The notes beneath the pieces are model-generated. The model made no database searches. It saw only the letters and a program-made list of their open reading frames with translations, and was not told the origin of the DNA. This document shows positions 19,406 through 30,095 of a stretch of 64,000 nucleotides of DNA, piece by piece. Origin of the DNA: Spiroplasma endosymbiont of Agriotes lineatus (GTDB taxonomy: Bacteria; Bacillota_I; Bacilli_A; Mycoplasmatales; Nriv7); the NCBI RefSeq assembly GCF_964019485.1, contig NZ_OZ026448.1, positions 1,116,001-1,180,000 of the forward strand. The letters are read 5' to 3'. Made by a program: the position numbers and the translations under genes. How positions within the stretch are numbered: the stretch's first letter is position 1; every line of letters starts with the position of its first letter.

Positions 19406-19984
19406 ATGTACCAAGACAACAATTCCAGTAATGAATGATTAGTTAAAGACAATAACATTAAATTACGAGAAAAATGTCAACCTGTATTATTTCCGATATC
19501 AAAAGATGATGAATTAGTAATGCAAAAACTAATTGATTTTGTTATTACTTCTCAAAACGAAGTATTAAACTCATCACTAAAACTAATTCCTGCTGTTGGT
19601 TTAGCAGCCCCACAAATTGGTTCTAATAAACAAATGTATTATATTCATATTGAACAAATTGATAAAAATAATAAAAAAACTATTATTCAGCATGCCTTAA
19701 TTAATTCTAAAATTACAGCTCATAGTGAACAAATTATTGCTTTAAAAAGTGGTGAAGGTTGCTTAAGCGTTGATAATCAACATGAAGGATTTGTTCCGCG
19801 TTATTTTAAAGTTATTGTTACTGGTTATGATTATTTAAAGAAAAAAAATGTTACGATTACTGCTCATGGTTATGAAGCAATTGTTTTTCAACATGAACAA
19901 AAACATTTAGAAGGTATTTTATACTATGATCTAATTGACAAAAATGAACCTTGAAAAAAGAATGACAATTGGTTATACTTATAA
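19406..19984 (+). CDS. def: Peptide deformylase
   Basis: A 192-residue metalloenzyme that removes the formyl group from nascent N-termini. All three family motifs are present: GLAAPQIG (about residue 70), EGCLS (about 113) and the metal site QHEQKHLEG (HExxH, about 160). Start ATG 19406 follows AAGGAG at 7 nt. TGA is Trp at NEWLV and near the end (EPWKK). It stands as a single gene between the rsmD remnant and RNase J. Length and motifs are normal for type 2 deformylases of Gram-positive bacteria. Confidence 0.95.
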
Positions 19985-20141
19985 TCGAAGTACTAAATAT
20001 TTCAACTGGTAAATAAATAAACTAACATTGCCTAAAATAAAGGTAACCAAGAATAAAATGTTTACAAAAAAATTTTTACGAAAATTTTTTTGAGATTTTA
20101 AGTAAACTTTTTATTTAATAATGAGTGAGGTGAAAAAATTC

Positions 20142-21920
20142 ATGACAACAAATCAAAAAAACAAATTAAATAACAAAATTGAAATCTTCAATGAAAATCA
20201 AACATCTAACAACAAAGATAATGAAGTTATCATTGATGATATTAGAAATACTAAAGTATTTGCCCTTGGCGGCTTAGAAGAAGTTGGTAAAAATACTTAT
20301 TGTGTTGAACACGATGATGAAATTATTATTATTGACGCTGGTGTTAAATTTCCTGAAGGAATATTACTAGGAATTGATGCAATTATTCCTGACTATACAT
20401 ATTTAAAAGAAAATGCCAAAAAAGTAAAAGCAATATTTATTACTCACGGTCATGAAGACCATATTGGTGGTATTCCTTATCTTTTAAAAGAAATTGATAT
20501 TCCCTTTATTTATGCACCAAGACTAGCGGCAGCATTAATTCGTGAACGATTAAAAGAATTTAATATTGGTCAAAAAACAAAAATCATTGAAATCGATGGT
20601 AGCAATGAAGACCAAAATAAAATGAAAGGTCTTCTAAAAAACTTTCAACTTAAATATTTTGCCGTTAATCATTCAATCCCTGATGCTTTTGGAATTGCTA
20701 TTAACACTCCTAATGGTAAAGTTGTTACCACTGGTGATTATAAATTTGATTGAACACCATTGGGTCATAAAGCAGATTTAGAAGAAATGGCAAAAATGGG
20801 ACAAGCCGGTGTTACCTTATTTTTATCAGACTCAACTAATTCTGAAATTGAAGGTTATACAATGACCGAAACAAAAATTATTAAAAATATTAGTGATTAC
20901 TTTTTAAAAGCCAAAGGACGAATCTTAATTTCTACTTTTGCTTCTAATGTTCATCGGATTCAACAGATTATTGAGGTAGCACAAAAATATAATCGCAAAA
21001 TTTTAATTTTTGGTCGTAGTTTAGAACGAATTATTAAAATTATTCGTGAAATGGGCCATTTAAAGATTTCTGATAAACAATTTATCAAACCTCACGAAAC
21101 TGATCAATATCATAAAGATGAAATCTTAATTATTTGTACTGGTTCCCAAGGAGAACCAATGGCGGCACTTTCACGAATTTCAACCGGAACTCATAAAGCA
21201 ATTTCTATTATTCCTGGCGATACTGTTATCTTTTCTTCTAGTCCTATCCCCGGAAATCAAGCTAGTGTTGAAATGGTTGTTAATCGTTTATCACGCTTAG
21301 GAGCTAATGTTTTAGAAAACTCCTCATTTAATTCTTTACATACATCAGGACACGCTTCGCAAGAAGAACAAAAACTAATGCTAACCTTAATTAAACCGAC
21401 ATACTTTATGCCAATGCACGGTGATTATCGCATGTTAAAAGCACACGGACAAGCTGCAGAAAGCGTTGGGGTTGCTAAAGAAAATATCTTTATTTGTGCC
21501 AATGGTGACCAAATTAATCTTTACAAAGATAAAGCTATTCTTGGAAAAAGAATTGAAGCTAGTGAAATTTATGTTGACGGTAAAGATACTTCTGGTTTAA
21601 CAACAAGAATAACTCGTGATCGACAAATTCTTGCTAATGATGGTTTAATTGCTGTTGTTGTTTCCATTAATAGTCAAACTAATGAATTACTATGTAATCC
21701 AACAATTATTTCTCGGGGTTCATTTTATGTTAAAGATTCCGGCGCTCTAATCGCTGAATCAATTAACATTGTAACAAGAGCAATCAAAAAGGTATTAGCT
21801 AGTAACCATCCTACTTTTGGAGCAATCAAAAAAGAAATTAAAGAAACTCTAAGTCCTTATATTTCAAAAATAAAACGAAGAAATCCTTTAATTATTCCTG
21901 TAATTTTAAACAAAAAATAA
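20142..21920 (+). CDS. rnj: Ribonuclease J (metallo-beta-lactamase/beta-CASP)
   Basis: A 592-residue RNase J. The beta-lactamase domain carries ALGGLEEVGKNTYCVEHD, then THGHEDHIGG with the zinc-binding HxHxDH, NHSIPDAFG and TTGDYKFDW. The beta-CASP part has SDSTN, LISTFASNVHR, ICTGSQGEPMAAL and ASGH-like HTSGHASQEE, and the FMPMHGDYRML block follows. The C-terminal domain resembles RNase J1. The ATG at 20142 is preferred over an in-frame ATG at 20121 because GAGTGAGGTG sits just before it. The enzyme has endonuclease and 5'-exonuclease activity in mRNA decay and rRNA maturation. One TGA (KFDWTPLG) would split the gene under the standard code. A terminator follows directly. Confidence 0.95.
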
Positions 21921-21923
21921 AAA

Positions 21924-21959
21924 AAATTTACTTAAGTTTAACTTAAGTAAATTTTTTTT
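21924..21959 (+). terminator. Rho-independent terminator of RNase J gene
   Basis: AAATTTACTTAAGTT and AACTTAAGTAAATTT form a perfect 15-bp stem with a 1-nt centre, followed by T residues, directly after the stop. Confidence 0.85.
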
Positions 21960-21991
21960 ATACTATCTATATATTTATTAGTGTTTCCACA

Positions 21992-23563
21992 CTAAACCAC
22001 TAAACCATATCAAAAATCATCATTTTTTATAATATTTAAAGTAAAAAAACCAAATTCCAATTGAGCAGAAGTACTGCTTAACCCCGAATGTCCTCGATAA
22101 GCACCTATTGTTTTCGTTGAATCCCAATGAACAACTATTTTAATTTCATCAGTCAAAGACTTAAATGTAAAAATCTTAAATTTATTAAAGTTAAATGAAC
22201 TTCCTTGCAATAATTTTTTATTATGCTCTTCAATTGTCTCTTGAAAAATCTTATTCATTTTTTTACCCCTATTAAAAACCTTATTGTCATCAGCACCATC
22301 AGTTAAGTCAATATATTTTTTTCATACAGATAAAGGAACTATCAAATATATAGAATTGCGACTAGCATTCCTAATTTTTTTCTTTTCAGAAAAAACTTTT
22401 GAAAAATAATATTTCAAAACTTCACTAATATTCAATAAATGTGTCTCAAATGCTCCTTTAGAAACTGTAATTTTGTTATCCTTTAATTCAATTCTCTGCA
22501 ATGGTAAATCAAAATAAGTAGAATTTCAAAAAGTAAAATCAAAACTTCCCAATAAAATCATTTTATCATCCGGCGCCGTAGCAAAATCAGAATTATATAT
22601 CTGAAATTCTTTATCTTTAGTAATAAAATTTTTTATTTTAGTATTCATTTCTGTACCATCAGAAACTTTCAAAAATTCCAAATATTCCCTAGAATTTGTT
22701 GTTGAATTTAAAGAATTTATTAATAGATTTCTTTTTAAACCAGTATTAGAAATAACTAATTTTTCTTCATCATTACTATTAATTTGGTTTAAGATTTGCT
22801 TTTTTATATTTTTTTCATTTAAAGCTTGAAATTTCAAATTTTCTAAATCAAAGGCAACATTCTCTTTGACATGTTTTCGTACTAACCCAGTTAACTCAAT
22901 AACCTTATTATCAAAAGTAGTTTTATCCTGTGTTAAATAAATATCAAGATAAATATTATGGGTAGTTTGACCTTGCTTTAAAACCAAATCAAGTTCAATT
23001 GATAATTGTAGTTTATAAACATAATAACTATTACTATCTGAATCACTAGTTAAATTATCTGCTTTCTTATTTTTTAAATCGCCAAGAACTTTAATCATTT
23101 GGTCAAAAGATACTTTTGTTACTATAAATCTAGATCTATCTTTAGTAAAACTTGTCGGAGTACTTATATTTGCAAAATAAATCATTTTTTCTTTAAGTTT
23201 CCTGTTAATAGAACCAATTAATTCATTTTCCAATATTCTCAAAATCTGTTCACTAATTTGCTCATTATTTCCTAAATACACAACTGAATTTCCAACTTGT
23301 GCCTGATCAACTAATGGAATCATAGTACTTTTAATTTGGGAATCATTTAATCCTAAACTATTAGCAGTATAAATTTTTTCTCGATGTTTATCCAATATTT
23401 CTTCATTAATTAAATTTTTGGCCTGGATAATGGGATCTACTATAGCTGTTCCTTCAGAATGTTCAGAACTACTATCACCATTATTTTTACTGCAAGCAAC
23501 TACATTTAAAACAGGAGCAACAGTTAATAACATTGTTATAAAACATTTTAAGATATTTATCAT
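21992..23563 (-). CDS. Large surface lipoprotein of unknown function
   Basis: 523 residues when TGA is read as Trp (FTFWNSTYF near 22526 and DDFWYGLVV at the end). The leader MINILKCFITMLLTVAPVLN ends in a VVAC lipobox, so the mature protein should be anchored by Cys. A Ser/Glu-rich stretch (NGDSSSEHSEG) follows, then an alpha/beta-looking body with no motif I recognise. AAAGGTGG precedes the ATG at 23563. It is convergent with RNase J, sharing a short spacer with the terminator. Similar long lipoproteins are frequent in Spiroplasma; function not inferable. Confidence 0.8.
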
Positions 23564-23715
23564 CTTACCACCTTTCTACTCTTTTATTAATTTATAATAT
23601 TTTCTAATTCTATATATTATATTTTTAATTATAATTTATTTTCATTTTATTGCAATATTTTTTAATTTTGTAGAAAACTCTTGATATTTATTGAATATAC
23701 TTAAAATTAGTATGA
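23564..23715 (-). promoter_or_regulatory. Upstream region of the lipoprotein gene
   Basis: A+T-rich, with a candidate minus-strand -10 in the TATAATATTTTC region. TTTTGTAGAAAACTCTTGATA at 23676 recurs inverted at 45486-45505 upstream of another surface-protein remnant. No gene. Confidence 0.3.
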
Positions 23716-24097
23716 ATAGGTTACAATAAGTTGGACCATATTTATGTGGACTTTCAAAATAAGATAAAATTATTAAGAAAGTAAGAATATAAAAATAGGC
23801 AAAAATTCATATACAGATACAGATGAATTTAAAAAATAAATTTTCATGCTTTATCAAAACGAAAAAAGCATTATTGAAATTATTAATTAATATGGTATTT
23901 CAAAATCTGCTATTTATAATTGAATAAAATCATTCGATAATTCTGGTTCTTTTAAAGCAAAAAATAATCAAAGTAATGAAGAAAATGAATTAATTTACTT
24001 ACGAAAAAAATTAAAACAATTACGAATGGAAAACGATATTTTAAAGCAAGATGCACTGATCTGGTTGGATAAAGGATAGGGATAGGTTACAATAAGT
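23716..24097 (+). mobile_element. IS3-family remnant (orfA only) between 16-bp direct repeats
   Basis: ATAGGTTACAATAAGT occurs at 23716 and again at 24082; the first continues TTGGACCATA, the IS3 tip seen at 37630-37672. Between them is a decayed orfA ([32 protein letters not shown]) with two internal TAA stops. orfB is absent. Confidence 0.7.
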
Positions 24098-24294
24098 ATT
24101 TCATCACGATCAATTAAATAATTATATATTTTTCTTGTATGTAAGACTTTGCCTTGTGCTTGAATTTGAAATCAAGTACTTGCTCCGAGAAATCCGGGCG
24201 CGTTACTAAAGAAAGATATTACATAGTAATCTAATTGTAGTTTGTTATGATCATCAGCATATTTATTTAATAGATTATAAATATTGGGATTCAT
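24098..24294 (-). pseudogene. Truncated hypothetical gene
   Basis: ATG 24294 after AAGGAGAAAA. The frame reads MNPNIYNLLNKYADDHNKLQ and VISFFSNAPGFLGASTWFQ, with TGA as Trp, and runs into the IS3 remnant at about 24097, which cuts it. No family recognised. Confidence 0.5.
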
Positions 24295-24332
24295 ATTTTT
24301 TCTCCTTGATGGGTATATTCATCATTATTAAC

Positions 24333-25205
24333 CTATTTTACTATTTTTTTTCAATTTATAAAATGTAATTTTCCAAAATCGATTGCCTTATCTTCAATAC
24401 CATCTTGTTTTATTTCCTCAATGGCTTTGTCAACGATTGCACTAGCTCCCAAAGGAAAAATCCGATTATATTCTTGTTCTAGTTGTTTAATACTTTTTAA
24501 AAAGAAGTAACGACTAATAATGGCAGCACATCCGACAGCAAGAAATTTATCTTCGGCGCGGATCGTAAATGATAACTTTAAGTCATTATCGATGACATTA
24601 AGAATTTTCAAATATTCTTCATATTTTTTTTTGTTAACAAATTGGTCAATAATTATTTTTTTACAGTTAACTTTATTGGCAAGTTTTCTTATTACTTGAT
24701 GATGACCAATGGTTTTTAAAATATGACTGTTTTGATATATTTCATATAACTTGTTGTATTGACGGTTATTAATGATGATAGTACTATATTCTAATTGTTG
24801 GATTAATTGTTTAGCAATAATATTAATTTGCATTATTGATAACACTTTAGAATCACGAATTTTTAATGATTTAATTATCGCTAAATCTTTTTCTTTAATA
24901 TAACAGGCTGTTACTACTAAGGGACCAAAAAAATCACCAACGCCTGATTCATCACTACCAATAATATTGATTTGTTCTTTTAATATCATATCTGGTTTTC
25001 ATTTGTTTCATTGTGTTTTAACTTCTTCGTCGTTACTACCTTGAAAAACTATTTTTAAAGAACGATATAATAAAATAGTTATATTATGGTATTTGTATTT
25101 AGCAATAATGTTAGAATTATTAAAAGGCACTTTATAGGCATCATAATAGGTTATTACTTGGTTTTTATTTTCTTCACTCAGTTGTAAACTATAAATTTTC
25201 ATCAT
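24333..25205 (-). CDS. rnhC: Ribonuclease HIII
   Basis: 290 residues. The N-terminal ~80 residues (MMKIYSLQLSEENKNQVITY and VFQGSNDEE) form the TBP-like substrate-binding domain typical of RNase HIII. The RNase H fold begins at INIIGSDESGVGDFFGPLVV, which holds the DEGxGD-type active-site cluster (here D-E-S-G-V-G-D); a further acidic residue lies in KIIIDQFVNKK and AEDKFLAVGCAAIISRY. Two TGA Trp codons (TQWNKWKPD) join the domains. ATG 25205 has AAGAAGTG at 6 nt; a GTG two codons upstream is less well placed. It removes RNA from RNA-DNA hybrids and R-loops. TAG at 24335-24333. Confidence 0.93.
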
Positions 25206-25307
25206 ATTCACTTCTTTTCACTCTTAAATATTATCATAATTTTTGTTGGCATATAAATATAACCCAAAATATTAATTAAGAGTTTTATTTATAAATTTTT
25301 TCTTTGT

Positions 25308-25313
25308 TATAAT
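25308..25313 (+). promoter_or_regulatory. Probable -10 box of acpS
   Basis: TATAAT in TTTGTTATAATTTAAATAAT, 36 nt before the acpS start and in the divergent spacer from rnhC. Confidence 0.5.
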
Positions 25314-25348
25314 TTAAATAATATTATTTTAAAAGGATGGTAATAAAA

Positions 25349-25681
25349 ATGATTAAAGGGGTGGGAATTGATATTGTCAGCATTAAACGAATACAATTAA
25401 AAAAATCATTTATTAATAAAGTATTACATTTAGAAGAAATTAGTTATTTACAAACAATTAAAAGTGAAACCGAAAAAAAACAATTTTTAGCAGGAAGATG
25501 AGCATTAAAAGAAGCGTTGTATAAAGCAATAAATAATGCTAATGAGATTTTACCTTTTTGTGAAGTTAATATTCAATTAGTAAATAAACAATTGCAATGG
25601 ATTGGATTTGAACATAATAGTTGATTATCAATTAGTCATGAAAAAGAATATGCTGTTGGAATGGTGATATTAACATTATAA
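25349..25681 (+). CDS. acpS: Holo-[acyl-carrier-protein] synthase
   Basis: A 110-residue AcpS that transfers 4'-phosphopantetheine from CoA to acyl carrier protein. Family motifs: GVGIDIVSIKRI (metal-binding Asp) at the start and FLAGRWALKEALYKA (about residue 50) with the Glu. SISHEKEYAVGMV forms the C-terminal strand pair. Start 25349 follows AAAAGGATGG. Divergent from rnhC with a shared promoter region; an ssb remnant follows. Confidence 0.93.
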
Positions 25682-25755
25682 ATATACAACAGTAATATCT
25701 TTTAACTTAAAAATCGGTGTTATCTTTTACAATAAAATGGGGGGTGGGTGATATA

Positions 25756-25910
25756 ATGTTAAATAATCTTGTTTTAGTAGGAAGAATTGTTAATCCGCCA
25801 GAAATTATTAATAATCAAACTGGTTAAAAAACATCAAAAATGATGCGATTAACTATTAGTATAACCCGACCTTTTAAAAATAAGTTAAGTCATTATGATG
25901 AAGATTATCA
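25756..25910 (+). pseudogene. ssb: Single-stranded DNA-binding protein (SSB) remnant
   Basis: GGGGTGGGTG precedes ATG 25756. MLNNLVLVGRIVNPPEI is the typical SSB start. A TAA follows at residue 24; in the same frame RLTISITRPFKN and DEDYQ continue, then a proviral end at 25911 cuts the gene. About 50 of 110-160 residues remain. Another ssb elsewhere must supply the function, or this was an extra copy. Confidence 0.7.
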
Positions 25911-25977
25911 GTCGTGTTTAATTTTCTTAGGTATTTTTTAAAAAACAAAAAATAATCATTTACTATAAAAAAAATTA
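25911..25977 (-). repeat. MITE-like element, terminal fragment, copy 7
   Basis: GTCGTGTTTAATTTTCTTAG and the adjoining ATAATCATTTACTATAAA match the right end of the MITE in reverse. It is cut by IS256 copy D. Confidence 0.6.
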
Positions 25978-27204
25978 GGGGCTGCCCAAAATTCTGTGTC
26001 TCGATAATTCATTCTGAATTATACTTAAACGAAGGAGAACAGAAAATGACAAAAAAAAATAAAAAAAGAACCTGATACAATTGACAAAGTTGTTGATTAT
26101 TTTTTAGAAAATATTGATAATCCACAAGATTTATTTAAAGGCAAGACTATTTTTCAGGAATTTACCAGAAAATTAACTGAAAGAATGTTAAATGCAGAAA
26201 TTAAAGATCATCTCGAAACAGATGATAACTATAACAAAAGAAATGGCAGAAAAAAACCATTATTACTAAAAATGGTTCAATCGCAATTGATGTACCAAGA
26301 GATCGAAATAGTACTTTTGAACCAGTAATTATTCCGAAAAGACAAAAAAGATTTGATAACTTTGATCAAAAAGTAATTTCTTTATATGCAAGAGGAATGA
26401 CAATTTCTGATATCAAAGCACAATTACAAGAATTCTATCACGGAACAGAAATTTCAGAAAGTTTAATTAGTCAAATAACTGATGATGTTATTGAAGAAGT
26501 TAAAGTGTGACAAACTAAACCTTTAGAGAAGATTTATCCGATTGTTTATTTTGATTGTATTGTTGTTAAAGTAGAACAAGATAAACGAATAATAAACAAA
26601 GCAGTTTATCTTGTGTCTTAGGAATTAATATAAATGGCTTAAAAGATATTTTAGGAATGTGAATTAGTGAAAATGAGGGAGCCAAATTTTGACTGAATAA
26701 TCTTACGGAAATGAAAAATCGCGGATTACAAGATATTCTTGTTGCTTGTAGTGATAATTTAACTGGGATGTCTGATGCAATAGAAGCTGTTTTTCCAAAA
26801 ACACAACATCAATTATGTATTGTTCATCAAATTCGTTACTTACAAAGACCGCAAACTGGTAGCTAATGATTTAAAATCAATTTATACAGCAATTAATGAA
26901 GATACAGCCTTACTTGCTTTAGACAATTTTGCTGAAAAGTGAGATAAAAAATACCCCCAAGTTGCTAAATCATGAAAAAATAACTAAGATAATTTAATAA
27001 TTTTTCTTGAATATCCTCAAGAATTTAGAATAATTATTTATACAACTAATAGAATAAAGTCTATTAATAGTCAATCAAGAAAAGTCATTAAAAATAAAAA
27101 GATTTTTCCTAATAACGCATCAGTTTTTAAAATATTTTATTTAGCATTTCAAAATATGGTTAAGAAATGAACGATGCCAATTCAAAATTGGGGTAGTGCA
27201 ATTT
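25978..27204 (+). mobile_element. IS256-family insertion sequence, copy D, 3'-truncated by the provirus
   Basis: The left end is GGGGCTGCCCAAAATTCTGT. The element is intact up to the IQNWGSAI codons and then changes abruptly at 27204/27205 into the proviral left end. The missing C-terminal tip (GTGCAATTTCAC and on) reappears directly after the right proviral end at 38056-38145, so the provirus sits inside this IS copy. Confidence 0.85.
26046..27204 (+). pseudogene. IS256-family transposase (copy D), interrupted
   Basis: The main frame lacks the extra-T lesion of copies A, B, C and E: EEVKVWQTKPLEKIYPIVYF and VVKVEQDKRIINKAVYL read continuously. It breaks at a mutated stretch near 26615 (LVS then TAG), lacks part of the IRNSLKFV segment near 26838, and has an A loss near 26252. 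It is closer to the ancestral sequence but still not functional. Confidence 0.75.
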
Positions 27205-27714
27205 GGACGCATAAAGTTTTGTTAGGTGGGAAAAGATTTGAATAAATATTAAGACAGTCAGCAATGATTGTCTTTTTATTTTATAAGGTGTTAAAAATTT
27301 GTTCTTTGAAAATTAAATACAAGTGAATTAATAATGTTGGTATGTATTAAAGCACGATAAATTGTAGGTGGTCGCCATAATAACCAAAAGAAGTTTACCA
27401 GTTAATAAATAACGCCCTATTAGCTATAGCAATTTGTTTCATTTTGCAATAAAAAAATGAATAGATGGGTTTCCTAAAAATATACACGCTATTAAATTAG
27501 TTCCAAAGGTAGGGCGCGAATATTAAAGTGTAAAAATTTCTATATAAGGGTATGCTAAGTTTAAAATTATTAAAATCTTTATCTAATTAAAAAAACAAAA
27601 TTTAATAACAAAGCTTGTTAAACACTTAAATCTGCGATATATAAGTGTTTAAAAAACTAAGTTAACTAACTTAGTTAATATAACTTAGTTTATCTATAAG
27701 AAAGATAATTTACT
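27205..27714 (+). promoter_or_regulatory. Proviral leader with terminator-like and palindromic hairpins
   Basis: No gene. A hairpin GACAGTCA/TGATTGTC at 27253-27272 is followed by TTTTTATTTT. TTAAACACTTA/TAAGTGTTTAA (27618-27652) is a perfect 11-bp stem with a 13-nt loop. Next come three AACTAAGTT-type half sites (27655-27690) that can pair in alternative ways. The same set is kept in the second provirus at 52778-53301. Such a cluster before the first gene is a candidate for the replication origin, packaging signal or operator of the virus. Confidence 0.55.
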
Positions 27715-28041
27715 ATGAAAAACATTGAAAACATTTTCTTAAATACTAAAAAATATCTCTTAAAAGAAGCGCAAAACGCAATGCTTATTAAAGCACCAAA
27801 AATTCCGTGATTTAATGAACAAATCGGCATTTGGTTTCCAAAGCGATTTGTTTATAAAAAAAAATATGAAAATTCTATTTGCATCGGAATAATAAAAGAT
27901 AGTAAATATCAAATAATTTCAATTAATCAAAAAGAAAATGAAACCAAATTAATTAATGGGCAAGAATTATTAGGTTTCTTCATTGCAGAAAAAGAAAACA
28001 ACAAAAAAGATATAAATTATAACTATTTTAAAGGAGTTTAA
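27715..28041 (+). CDS. Plectroviral protein a, hypothetical, basic
   Basis: 108 residues, MKNIENIFLNTKKYLLKEAQ, rich in Lys, with IPWFNEQIGIWFPKRFVYKK in the centre. No signal or membrane span. It is the first gene after the leader, and a near-identical copy lies at 53302. Position and charge would suit a single-stranded DNA-binding or replication accessory protein, but no motif proves it. AAGAAAG precedes the ATG. Confidence 0.7.
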
Positions 28042-28043
28042 AA

Positions 28044-28265
28044 ATGAATATTGCGATTGGAATAATATTTATTATCATTTGCATCATGCTATTGGCATAT
28101 TTTGCTTATAAAATTTATGCCAAAATAAAAATGCGAATTAAATATAAAAATGTCATTAAAAATAATACTGGTAATTTCACAAAAGATGAAAAGATATTTA
28201 TTGCTCGCTTTGAGGAATGAGTTAAAGCTCCTAATTCAAAAGAAAATAATGAAAATAAAAAATAA
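28044..28265 (+). CDS. Plectroviral small membrane protein b
   Basis: 73 residues: one N-terminal span (IAIGIIFIIICIMLLAYFAY), then a basic cytoplasmic part. AAAGGAG lies within the end of the previous gene; start 2 nt after its stop. Its TAA overlaps the next ATG (TAATG). Copy at 53631. Confidence 0.75.
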
Positions 28266-28426
28266 TGTTTTGAGAAATTATTATGGAATTCTTAAAACTG
28301 TTTGTTTCGATAGAAAAAATGCCTGCACAGGCTGCATTTATTGCCGGATTAATTATTATCATTACTTTTCTTTTCGCCTTAATTTCAATTATGTATTTAC
28401 CGATAAAAATGATTTTTGGGCGATAA
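28265..28426 (+). CDS. Plectroviral small membrane protein c
   Basis: 53 residues with TGA as Trp (MFWEIIMEF). One span, AAFIAGLIIIITFLFALISI. It overlaps protein b by 1 nt, pointing to coupled translation. Size and topology resemble minor coat proteins of filamentous viruses; not proven. Confidence 0.65.
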
Positions 28427-28429
28427 AAA

Positions 28430-28660
28430 ATGACAGTAAATTTAAAAGAATTTAATTGAGAATAAATTAAACAAACTTTCTGAAATTTATTTATTCAAAT
28501 TATAACTATTCCGACTCATATTAGTGGCGGTAAAGAAATTGATTTAACCAAAGCACCGCTTTGACTTTTAATAACAAACATTGCTTTTTGATTCTTAACC
28601 GCGATTATGGTGTGATTTATTTTAATGCTACTTTGGAAAACCATATCAGTATTTAGATAG
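28430..28660 (+). pseudogene. Plectroviral membrane protein d, early nonsense
   Basis: ATG 28430 reads MTVNLKEFNWE then TAA at 28463. The same frame continues IKQTFWNLFIQIITIPTHIS and a C-terminal span (LLITNIAFWFLTAIMVWFIL) to TAG 28658. One base change explains the loss. Internal initiation cannot be ruled out. Confidence 0.6.
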
Positions 28661-28671
28661 GGAAAAAATTA

Positions 28672-28806
28672 ATGTCAAGAAGTTACATTGTGATGCATTC
28701 CCAAAGAAATTCAAAATTAATTAGGAAAAAATATAATCGTGTTAAGGTTAATCGTGGTTTTAACATATTTAAGAAAAACTTTGAATATAAATGATGAATG
28801 TTTTAA
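28672..28806 (+). CDS. Plectroviral small basic protein e
   Basis: 44 residues, MSRSYIVMHSQRNSKLIRKK, with about 13 Lys/Arg. Too short to classify; a nucleic-acid-binding or DNA-packing role is plausible. It lies between protein d and the coat protein in the same direction. Confidence 0.6.
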
Positions 28807-28825
28807 AGAGAAAGGGGGTGATTAT

Positions 28826-29083
28826 ATGATTGGAACTTTCTTAACAGAAGCACCAGCAGTAACAAAAATAACAGCTAGTGATGCGATGACTAAATTATGA
28901 AACGCGATTATAACAGCGTTTACTAAAATGTGAGAAATTATTGCTGTTAATATGACACAAGTCGGTAACTTCTTTGCTGATTACTGAATCTTCATTTTTC
29001 CATTTATTTTGGCAATATTCTTTATTTGCTTTAAAATGTTTGAAAAATTACTTGGCGCAGTCAGTCCGCTAACAAAAAAATAA
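28826..29083 (+). CDS. Probable plectroviral major coat protein
   Basis: 85 residues beginning MIGTFLTEAPAVTKITASDA, then an amphipathic part (three TGA Trp codons) and a single strong span, WIFIFPFILAIFFICF, ending with a basic tail (SPLTKK). A short, mostly helical protein with one transmembrane helix and positive C-terminus is the pattern of inovirus/plectrovirus coat proteins, the tail facing the DNA. It has the strongest ribosome site of the operon (AAAGGGGGTG). It directly precedes the Zot-like ATPase, as in related phages. Confidence 0.7.
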
Positions 29084-29096
29084 AGTGAGGTGCAAG

Positions 29097-30089
29097 ATGA
29101 AATTTTGCAAATGAATAATAGAAAAAAATAACCATTTTATTGAATTGAATCGCGCCTCATTTCTAATTTTATGACATTGCGGAGCAATTTGATATATTTA
29201 CAACGGTTATTTTAAAAACATTGCAAGCTATTTATTTTTAGCAGGTTGTATTTTAATTTTTCTTTTTAAAATCGGTAATTTAACACAAATTAACAAAGTT
29301 ATTAATTTCTTAAAAAATTCACCATTAAATATTGTGATTGGTTCATTGGGAACTGGAAAAACCGCTTTTCTAGTATACGCATCAAAATTACTAAAAAAGA
29401 AGAAATATCACATCGCCTCAACCTTTCCATTACTAGAAACCCAAAAATTAATTTTAGAACATATGGGGATATGGGGTTATTAGACTTTAATTATCCGGTA
29501 TTGTCAGATAAGACCTTACTTCTATGAGATAAAACCAATTTATTTTTAGAAGGAACTGATTGAGAAAAAAAATAATACCAAAAACGAAGAAAGCGGTATC
29601 CAAGAGTATTTTGCTCTGGCGCGGCATTTTGGTCATATTGTGCTGGCTGGCGGTCAAAGAGATAAACATATTTGAGTTAAAGTTCGTGATATTGCTAATA
29701 ATGTAATTGTGGGAATTCGTAAAAAACCCGTTAATATTTTTCGTCCCTACTTAAAAGTTATCTATGGCACCTTTACGAGCATTAAAGAATATGAACGCTG
29801 ACGAAACACTTTAATTGATGCTAAAAATAATAAAAAAGGTCGTCGCATTAAATACCGTGATATTCCCGAACTTGATATTTATTTTTTTAAACTAAAAATT
29901 CCTTTACCAACACTTAACACTTACAATTCTTTTTACCTAGCATTTTTAAGAGATTACTTAAATTTAAAAGTTAATCCTGACTATGAAGACAAATACTATA
30001 CTGACACAGCAATTGATTTAGAAGACTTGGAATACTTAAAAATGGATAAATTTAGCAAATTTTTAAGAAAAATGAAAGAAAAGGAATAA
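29097..30089 (+). pseudogene. Zot-like assembly ATPase (pI-type), two frameshifts
   Basis: ATG 29097 after GTGAGGTG. An N-terminal hydrophobic part (SYLFLAGCILIFLFKIG) leads to NIVIGSLGTGKTAFLVYASK, a Walker A of the Zot/pI assembly ATPases of filamentous phages. An 8-bp tandem duplication (ATATGGGG, 29461-29476) shifts the frame; another shift is at an A8 run near 29575. The remaining frame reads IQEYFALARHFGHIVLAGGQ, RKKPVNIFRPYLKVIYG and ends MDKFSKFLRKMKEKE at 30089. Rejoined length about 325 residues. Assembly and export of this provirus would need these lesions repaired or another copy in trans. Confidence 0.8.
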
Positions 30090-30095
30090 TAAAAA

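Noticed and set aside
20121-21920. RNase J as two separate genes
   Set aside because: The break at 20751 is a single TGA, which is Trp in Spiroplasma; the frame and the motifs are continuous.
24061-24097. A second complete IS3 starting at 24082
   Set aside because: Only the 16-bp tip is present; the following DNA is host sequence of the truncated minus-strand gene.
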